Assembly (NCBI GenBank): GCA_030528845.1
Contig: JAUMYC010000038.1
Coordinates: 5,524 to 15,487, forward strand
Length of the DNA: 9,964 nt
Direction: 5' to 3'
Origin: Eubacteriales bacterium
GTDB taxonomy: Bacteria > Bacillota_A > Clostridia > Christensenellales > Aristaeellaceae
The translations under genes were made by a program, and so were the position numbers. Of this stretch, positions 1 through 4,316 are shown in pieces (the first letter of the stretch is position 1; every line of letters starts with the position of its first letter). The notes beneath the pieces were generated by a model. The model had not been told where the DNA came from. It searched no databases and saw only the letters and a program-made list of their open reading frames with translations.

Positions 1-55
1 GCGCGTTCTCTGTCCGTAGGGGCGACCCTTGCGGTCGCCCGAAAGAAGCGCCTTG
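1..55 (+). repeat. GC-rich intergenic repeat, copy 1 (direct part)
   Basis: This 55-nt stretch recurs without a mismatch at 131-185, a period of 130 nt. Its core is a self-complementary motif, GGGCGACC - CTTGC - GGTCGCCC, at about 20-40, which would form an 8-bp hairpin. GTAGGGGCG-type motifs of this sort are, from general knowledge, common dispersed intergenic repeats in GC-rich Clostridia. It has no credible coding content. The copy may extend left of the window. Confidence 0.85.
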
Positions 56-100
56 GCATTGCGCAGGCGGTTCTCGTTTGTCGTGTCGGGTCGGCGCAAG

Positions 101-120
101 GCCGCCCCCTACCGTCGTGC
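101..120 (-). repeat. Inverted-orientation part of the intergenic repeat, copy 1
   Basis: On the reverse strand this reads GCACGACGGTAGGGGGCGGC, resembling the GTAGGGGCG head of the direct unit. It matches 190-209 at 18 of 20 positions. Reverse-strand similarity to the direct unit continues to about 88, including a shared CTTGCG. Direct and inverted units thus face each other, so a long foldback is possible. Confidence 0.65.
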
Positions 121-130
121 CGAGCCCGCA

Positions 131-185
131 GCGCGTTCTCTGTCCGTAGGGGCGACCCTTGCGGTCGCCCGAAAGAAGCGCCTTG
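131..185 (+). repeat. GC-rich intergenic repeat, copy 2 (direct part)
   Basis: This is the exact 55-nt duplicate of positions 1-55. In copy 1 about 45 nt separate the direct part from the inverted part (56-100). In copy 2 the direct part runs almost straight into its inverted part at 190-209. Copy 2 therefore looks like a tandem duplicate of copy 1 with an internal deletion. Confidence 0.85.
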
Positions 186-189
186 ACAA

Positions 190-209
190 GCCGCTCCCTA
201 CCGGCGTGC
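190..209 (-). repeat. Inverted-orientation part of the intergenic repeat, copy 2
   Basis: On the reverse strand this reads GCACGCCGGTAGGGAGCGGC, with two differences from 101-120. It sits right after the second direct copy and closes the duplicated block. The stretch 210-248 between this and the promoter shows nothing further. Confidence 0.6.
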
Positions 210-248
210 TGCTCACGCGAAGACCATGATCCCTGCGGGCGCGTGCGG

Positions 249-276
249 TTGACTTTTCGGGCGGCGGGAATATACT
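249..276 (+). promoter_or_regulatory. Sigma-A-type promoter of the two-component operon
   Basis: A -35 box TTGACT (249-254) and a -10 box TATACT (271-276) are separated by 16 nt. This is a near-consensus vegetative promoter in an otherwise very GC-rich stretch. Predicted transcription starts near 283, leaving a leader of about 75 nt before the response-regulator gene. It is the only good promoter found for that operon. Confidence 0.75.
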
Positions 277-315
277 ATAGCCGTACAGGATCACTTCGGG
301 GGAGGTGTGCGCGCG

Positions 316-344
316 GGGGCGTTTTCTTTTGCGGAAAACGCTCT
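316..344 (+). promoter_or_regulatory. Leader stem-loop just upstream of the response-regulator start
   Basis: GCGTTTTC (319-326) pairs perfectly with GAAAACGC (334-341) around a 7-nt loop. Three further pairs (two G-U and one G-C) extend the base to 316/344. The stem ends 12 nt before the ATG. A Shine-Dalgarno-like GGGGAGGTG at 298-306 lies on the far side of the hairpin, and no good ribosome site lies between hairpin and start. A role in translation control is possible but is inference. Confidence 0.45.
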
Positions 345-356
345 TTCGGCGATAAA

Positions 357-1019
357 ATGGGCATGAAGACGAAGATACTGGTGGTCGAGGACGACACGAC
401 GCTGCGCGAGGGCATTGGCGAGCTGATGCGGCGGGAGGGCTTTGAGACGGTGCTGGCGTGCGACTGCGCGGAGGCGAAAAAGGCGCTGAACGAGCGGCCG
501 GAGCTGATCATCCTGGACGTGATGCTGCCCGACGGAGACGGCTTTTCCCTGTGCAGAGACCTGCGCGGCAGGGGCATAGAGACGCCCATTGTCTTTTTGA
601 CGGCATATGACGAGGAGGACCAGATCGTCAAGGGGCTCGACAGCGGCGGAGACGATTATCTGGCCAAGCCCTTCCGCATACGCGAGCTCGTCTCCCGGGT
701 GCGTGCGCGGCTGCGGCGCACAGAAGGGGCGGAGTGCTATCGCTGCGGGGATATTTATGTGGAATATGCCGCCGGGCTGGCGGAAAAGGCCGGAGTGCAG
801 ATCGCGCTGACGCCGACGGAGTTTCGCCTGCTGGAGGCGCTGGTGCGCGCGGCGGGCAGGAGCGTGCGGCGCGAGGAGCTGCTGGGCCGGATCTGGGATG
901 ACGCCGGGACGTTTGTGGACGACAACACGCTTTCGGTGCATATCCGCAGGCTGCGCGAGAAGATCGGGCCGGAGCACATCGCGACGGTGCGCGGGGTGGG
1001 ATACAAATGGACGGAATGA
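357..1019 (+). CDS. OmpR/PhoB-family DNA-binding response regulator
   Basis: A cytoplasmic transcription factor of 220 residues, the normal length for this family, switched on by phosphotransfer from its kinase. The receiver domain (about 4-118) starts KILVVEDD and has acidic residues at 11-13, phospho-acceptor Asp54 (LDVMLPDGDGF), Thr82 and Lys104 (KPF). The C-terminal winged-helix domain (about 127-219) carries LTPTEFRLLEAL, the recognition-helix stretch LSVHIRRLREKIG and the terminal RGVGYKW. The reading frame stays open to 159, but upstream codons look non-family, so the start is ATG 357 (or ATG 363, two residues later). Neither has a strong ribosome site. The gene overlaps the kinase gene by 13 nt, indicating one transcript and coupled translation. 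The target is not visible; the nearby ABC operon is the obvious candidate, by analogy with other regulator-transporter modules. Confidence 0.95.
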   Translation: MGMKTKILVVEDDTTLREGIGELMRREGFETVLACDCAEAKKALNERPELIILDVMLPDGDGFSLCRDLRGRGIETPIVFLTAYDEEDQIVKGLDSGGDDYLAKPFRIRELVSRVRARLRRTEGAECYRCGDIYVEYAAGLAEKAGVQIALTPTEFRLLEALVRAAGRSVRREELLGRIWDDAGTFVDDNTLSVHIRRLREKIGPEHIATVRGVGYKWTE

Positions 1020-1930
1020 GCGGCTGGATCGCCTTTGGAGCGCTGCTGGTCTGCTGCATGGCGGCGGCGGTCGTGCTGCTGCGCCGGAAAAAGCGGCGGC
1101 AGGAGCGGCTTTGGCGGCTGCATGAAGAGATACAAGGATATCTGGAGGGCGGAAAGACCCCGGAGTTTTCCGTGGAGGACGAGGAGCTGGCTGTTCTGCG
1201 CAACGACGTGGCCGACCTTGCGGCGGAGCTGGAGCAGGCGCGGGATCATCAGCGCGCGTCGGCGCAGCAGAGCGCCGGGCTGATCGCGGACATTTCGCAT
1301 CAGCTCAAGACGCCCCTTGCGGGCATGCGGCTCTATTGCGAGATGGACGCGGAGAGCGGCAGCGCGGGCGCGAAGAAGCAGCTGGAGCTGATCGACCGCA
1401 TGGAACGGCTGGTGCTGGGGCTGCTGCGGCTGGAGAAGCTGCGCGCAAACGCCTATGAGATGCGCTTTGCGCCGGGAGATCTGGCGCTGGTCTGCCGCGA
1501 ACAGGCGCAAGTTTTCCGCCGGCTGTATCCGGGAAAAAAGATCACGCTGGAGGGCAGCCCGGGCTGGGCCCGTTTTGACGCGCTGTGGATGGGCGAGGCG
1601 ATCGGCAATATCTTGAAAAACGCCTGCGAGCACACGGGCGAGGGCGGCCGCGTGGAGCTGCGGCTGAGCTGCCGGGAGGATTTTGTCTGGCTGAGCGTGA
1701 GCGACGACGGAGGCGGCGTGCCGGAGGCGAAGCTGCCGACGCTCTTTTCGCGCTTTTGCCGGGTGGAGCCGGGCAAGGGGAACGGCAGCGGGCTGGGGCT
1801 GGCCATCACGCGCAGCATCATGGAAAACCATCACGGCGGCGCCGTGGCGGAAAATACGGGCGAGGGACTGCGCGTGTCGGTGTATATGCCGCTGATCGAG
1901 GGGCAGATGACGGACATGTCGCTGCATTGA
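1007..1930 (+). CDS. Sensor histidine kinase with one membrane helix and no extracytoplasmic sensor
   Basis: A 307-residue membrane-bound kinase predicted to phosphorylate the regulator encoded just upstream. It has one hydrophobic helix at about 7-25, a basic RRKKRR stop (26-31), and a linker with a coiled-coil-like stretch (about 57-90). The DHp H-box DISHQLKTPL puts the phospho-acceptor at His98. The ATP-binding domain has an N-box (GNILKNACEH), G1 (DDGGGVP), F-box (FSRF) and G2 (GNGSGLGL), all intact. With about six residues before the helix it has no outside sensor domain, so it probably reads the membrane or a partner protein. ATG 1007 is preceded by a GGGGTGGG ribosome-like site (993-1000). 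An alternative ATG at 1016 overlaps the regulator stop as ATGA and would remove three residues. BceS-type kinases also lack a sensor domain but have two helices. Confidence 0.93.
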   Translation: MDGMSGWIAFGALLVCCMAAAVVLLRRKKRRQERLWRLHEEIQGYLEGGKTPEFSVEDEELAVLRNDVADLAAELEQARDHQRASAQQSAGLIADISHQLKTPLAGMRLYCEMDAESGSAGAKKQLELIDRMERLVLGLLRLEKLRANAYEMRFAPGDLALVCREQAQVFRRLYPGKKITLEGSPGWARFDALWMGEAIGNILKNACEHTGEGGRVELRLSCREDFVWLSVSDDGGGVPEAKLPTLFSRFCRVEPGKGNGSGLGLAITRSIMENHHGGAVAENTGEGLRVSVYMPLIEGQMTDMSLH

Positions 1931-1942
1931 ACAAAGCGCCGG

Positions 1943-2036
1943 GGACATCTTCCAAAAAGACAGTATGAGAACACTGCCGGCGAGCAGCTGCCCTATGCCG
2001 GTTATGTTCTCATACTGTCTTATTTGGAGGTTATCC
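1943..2036. repeat. Long imperfect palindrome / hairpin after the kinase gene
   Basis: Positions 1957-1973 (AAGACAGTATGAGAACA) pair perfectly with 2005-2021, giving 17 bp without mismatch. With A2022 bulged, pairing continues outwards through 1949-1956/2023-2030 and, with two mismatches, to GGA (1943-1945)/TCC (2034-2036). The apical part contains CCGG/CCGG (1977-1980/1998-2001) and the palindrome GCAGCTGC (1984-1991). It begins 12 nt after the kinase stop. No T-run follows on either strand, so it is not a typical intrinsic terminator. It could be a structured RNA, a small MITE-like element, or the edge of an inserted segment. Confidence 0.75.
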
Positions 2037-2067
2037 TACGCTCGATAATTTCTCCTTGGCTTGCCTG

Positions 2068-2121
2068 CCGGCTTTTAGCGGGCTGCGGCTGTCCCGGGGG
2101 GCGTACCTGTCCCGGCTTTAG
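2068..2121. repeat. Short degenerate direct repeats at the 3' end of the reverse-strand gene
   Basis: CCGGCTTTTAG (2068-2078) recurs as CCGGCTTTAG (2112-2121), the second copy containing the stop codon of the reverse-strand gene. CTGTCCCGG occurs at 2089-2097 and 2107-2115. The stretch is G/C-rich compared with the gene it follows. No T-tracted hairpin marks transcription end for that gene. The repeats may be slippage products without function. Confidence 0.35.
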
Positions 2122-3104
2122 TCGCCGACAAGGTCGAGGGCAACGATTTTATCGGCAAAGAAGAACTTCCCGAAGATGTATTTATTGGACGCGCTTTCCG
2201 AGAGGGTGATGATCTGGCCGTTGTAGGAATCGATCCCTTCCGCCATGGCGGGGCCGCTGATCGTCTTTTCCACATCCCAGAGATAAAATACGGGAGCGCC
2301 ATGCAGCGTCAGGCCGGAGTCAGTGGCCTTGCTCTCGTCGTACACATAGTAGTGGCTGTCGGTGAAGCCGAATGATGTGGAGAGGCAAATTTTGCCGTTG
2401 GGCGTGAAACAGATGCCCTGCACCTTATCCCGTATAGAGTATATTTTGTCGGGAGAGGTAAGGTCGTCAAGGCTGTACCGTGTGATTATGGCGTGATACC
2501 GCCCGTCCGGCGTGTCGTAGGGGTGATAGGTGATGTACTCTGCGCCGTTATGGAACTCTCCTACATAGAGATAATTATCATCGGCATAGACGGAGGAGCC
2601 GGCGTTATCCATTTCGATCGCATCGACAATCTCAAGAACATCCCCGTTTTTCGCATCAAGCAGGCGCTGCAAAGGGAGGAGATGTATGGCGTGGTCGCAA
2701 ACAATGTAAATCTCCTCGCCATGTGTGGCGATCCCTCCGACATGGCCCTTGAAGTCTTCGCCGGCAAGAGAAAGCGAAACATAGTAGGAATCGTTTTCTG
2801 TGTCTGTGACATAAATGCGGCTTGCCTTTTCCCCCTGCATATATCCGGAGATGAAAAATTTGCCGCCTTCTTCATATTCACAGATGCCTTGACAGACAAA
2901 ACCGTCCCCCAGACCGGGATTTGTGCAAATGTCTGTTTTGATGGCATAATAGTCAGGATAAATGGCAAATTTCAACAGGTTCAGCGCCAGGATCGCAAAA
3001 ACAACAGCAAGACACACGATACCGACGATTTTGCAGATTATTATTACGGGACGACGGATCGTTTTTTCTGCTTTTTTTCGATGGGTGCGATTCGTAAAGG
3101 TCAT
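2118..3104 (-). CDS. Membrane-anchored predicted beta-propeller-like protein of unknown function
   Basis: A 328-residue protein that I do not recognise as a named family. It has a basic cytoplasmic tail (1-18, KKAEKTIRR), one hydrophobic helix at about 19-43 and a large outside domain rich in short beta-strand-like segments spaced like propeller blades. Examples are GICEYEEGGKFFISGY, GGIATHGEEIYIVCDH, SVYADDNYLYVGEFHNG, GICFTPNGKICLSTSFG and AEGIDSYNGQIITLSES. This resembles membrane-anchored SMP-30/NHL/YncE-like propellers, but that is a shape-based guess and no catalytic residues are evident. The start ATG (3104-3102) is preceded on its strand by AGAGG with an 8-nt spacer, and a strong promoter lies about 160 nt upstream. 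Base composition is clearly less GC-rich than both flanks, and the gene runs against them, suggesting acquisition separate from the neighbours. It appears to be a single-gene transcript. Confidence 0.85.
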   Translation of the reverse strand: MTFTNRTHRKKAEKTIRRPVIIICKIVGIVCLAVVFAILALNLLKFAIYPDYYAIKTDICTNPGLGDGFVCQGICEYEEGGKFFISGYMQGEKASRIYVTDTENDSYYVSLSLAGEDFKGHVGGIATHGEEIYIVCDHAIHLLPLQRLLDAKNGDVLEIVDAIEMDNAGSSVYADDNYLYVGEFHNGAEYITYHPYDTPDGRYHAIITRYSLDDLTSPDKIYSIRDKVQGICFTPNGKICLSTSFGFTDSHYYVYDESKATDSGLTLHGAPVFYLWDVEKTISGPAMAEGIDSYNGQIITLSESASNKYIFGKFFFADKIVALDLVGD

Positions 3105-3261
3105 AACTAAAACCTCTGGTTAAAATATTTCTTGAATGCAATTGCCGCAGGGAATAATTGTCTGAAGACGTCAAAGCCTTCAACGCCGCCGAAGCGCAGC
3201 CGTTTTGAGAGCCTGACAATTGCGGGATCCCCCCGCCTGACGGGACGAGTCTACAGGAAGA

Positions 3262-3289
3262 ATTATAGCATTTATATGGACAAATGCAA
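3262..3289 (-). promoter_or_regulatory. Promoter of the reverse-strand propeller gene
   Basis: On the reverse strand, -35 TTGCAT (3289-3284) and a perfect -10 TATAAT (3267-3262) are 16 nt apart, with TGC just before the -10 (extended -10). Predicted transcription starts near 3255, leaving a leader of about 150 nt. That leader contains AATTGTC and GACAATT about 55 nt apart, which could pair. No known riboswitch is recognisable. Confidence 0.7.
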
Positions 3290-3423
3290 CGGGCAACTGC
3301 CCCTGACAGAGAATGATGTTGACCGCTGCCGTAAATTCTCCTGTTGCCCACCGGAAAAATATTGGCAAAATACAATCTGCTGTATCATGGATATATTCTT
3401 TTCATATGACGTTATGAACGGAA

Positions 3424-3449
3424 AAGCGGCATGATCACTCATGCCGCTT
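3424..3449. terminator. Orphan perfect stem-loop, possible terminator on the reverse strand
   Basis: AAGCGGCATGA (3424-3434) pairs perfectly with TCATGCCGCTT (3439-3449) around the tetraloop TCAC. Read on the reverse strand the stem runs into a short T-run (CTTTTCC). On the forward strand no T-run follows. No gene ends here on either strand: the interval 3290-3548 has no credible coding sequence. It may be left from a lost gene, or may mark one edge of the low-GC segment. Confidence 0.45.
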
Positions 3450-3477
3450 CCCGAAAACATGATTAACCTGTTTTATT

Positions 3478-3503
3478 GGACCGCTCCCGGGGGCGTTCTT
3501 TTT
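3478..3503 (+). terminator. Weak rho-independent terminator upstream of the ABC operon
   Basis: CGCTC (3482-3486) pairs with GGGCG (3491-3495) around CCGG. After one mismatch, GGA (3478-3480) can pair with 3497-3499. A T-rich run, TTCTTTTT, occupies 3496-3503. The stem is short, so confidence is moderate. It would stop forward-strand read-through from the two-component operon before the ABC promoter. Confidence 0.4.
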
Positions 3504-3524
3504 GCTTTTGGGAGAGAGTCCGTC

Positions 3525-3553
3525 ACCTTGGCGTAAGGTTGGCGTGCTATGAT
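3525..3553 (+). promoter_or_regulatory. Promoter with MerR-like dyad for the ABC transporter operon
   Basis: An extended -10, TGC-TATGAT, lies at 3545-3553. Just upstream is the perfect dyad ACCTT-GGCGT-AAGGT (3525-3539). No consensus -35 is present: the best match, TTGGCG at 3528-3533, is only 14 nt from the -10. A weak or badly spaced -35 under a CCTT...AAGG dyad is the usual design of activator-dependent MerR-family promoters, so this may be a regulated site. Which protein binds is unknown. Confidence 0.5.
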
Positions 3554-3590
3554 AAAGGCGCAGAAAAGGAAAAAACGGAGGAAGAGAGAC

Positions 3591-4316
3591 ATGGCGGCGA
3601 TCTTGCGTTGCGAAAATCTATATAAAAAATACGCCGGGGGCGAGGCGCTGGTGCGCGCGGTGGACGGCGTGACGATCGAATTTGAGAAGAGATCCTTCAC
3701 GGCCATCACGGGGCCGAGCGGCAGCGGAAAATCCACGCTGCTGCATATTCTGGGCGGGCTGGAAGCGCCCACGGAGGGGCAGGTCTGGTATCAGGAGAAG
3801 CCGCTGTTCGGCTATTCGGACGACCAGCTCTCCATCCTGCGCAGGCGCAGGTTCGGCTTTGTGTTTCAGGCCTATAACCTCGTGCAGGAGCTGACGGCAT
3901 ACGAAAATATCCTGCTGCCGGTGATGCTGGACGGCAAAAAGCCGGACTATAAGCATATCGACCGGCTGATCGAGCAGCTGGGGCTGGGCGACCGGCTGGA
4001 TCATCTGCCCGGGGCGATGTCCGGCGGGCAGCAGCAGCGCGTGGCCATTGCGCGGGCGCTGGCGAACAAGCCGGGCGTGCTCTTTGCGGACGAGCCGACG
4101 GGCAACCTCGACGGCCGCAGCGGCCGCGAGGTGCTCGCGCTGCTGCGCGAGACGAGCGTGGAGATGGGCGTGACGCTGGTGCTGGTGACGCACGATCTGG
4201 GCATTGCGGAGCAATCCGAGAGGATCATCCGCATCGAGGACGGCAAGGTCGTCTCCGACAGCGCACGCTATCGCGGAGGCGGGCTGCCGGAGGGCGGCCT
4301 CGCGGGAGGTGCATGA
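3591..4316 (+). CDS. ABC transporter ATP-binding protein, MacB/LolD/BceA-like
   Basis: A 241-residue cytoplasmic ATPase that powers the permease encoded next. Motifs are complete: Walker A GPSGSGKST (41-49), Q-loop Gln93 (VFQAYNLV), signature MSGGQQQR (143-150), Walker B VLFADEPT with Glu168, D-loop GNLD (171-174) and H-loop His201 (VTHDL). The pattern LTAYENILLPVML after the Q-loop is typical of the MacB/LolD/Bce subgroup, which works with FtsX-type permeases rather than solute importers. The frame stays open to ATG 3549, but GGAGGAA (3577-3583) sits 7 nt before ATG 3591, which decides the start. The C-terminal tail is Gly-rich. The stop overlaps the permease start as ATGA, so translation is coupled. 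Confidence 0.95.
   Translation: MAAILRCENLYKKYAGGEALVRAVDGVTIEFEKRSFTAITGPSGSGKSTLLHILGGLEAPTEGQVWYQEKPLFGYSDDQLSILRRRRFGFVFQAYNLVQELTAYENILLPVMLDGKKPDYKHIDRLIEQLGLGDRLDHLPGAMSGGQQQRVAIARALANKPGVLFADEPTGNLDGRSGREVLALLRETSVEMGVTLVLVTHDLGIAEQSERIIRIEDGKVVSDSARYRGGGLPEGGLAGGA

Noticed and set aside
1..210. CRISPR array
   Set aside because: Only two copies are present, the unit is 55 nt with mixed orientation, and there are no regular spacers or cas genes.
159..356. N-terminal extension of the response regulator
   Set aside because: The added residues come from the repeat block and promoter, and the family normally starts at the KILVVEDD stretch.
755..1948. A 397-codon open frame on the reverse strand
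   Set aside because: It is antisense to the regulator and kinase genes, low in complexity and has no ribosome site or family signature.
3132..3434. A 100-codon forward open frame in the gene-poor interval
   Set aside because: It has no ribosome site and no recognisable sequence, overlaps the reverse-strand promoter, and its stop lies inside a hairpin.
3549..3590. Earlier ATG for the ABC ATPase
   Set aside because: That ATG lies inside the -10 box, lacks a ribosome site and adds a Lys/Arg-rich tail that is really the GGAGGAA region read as protein.
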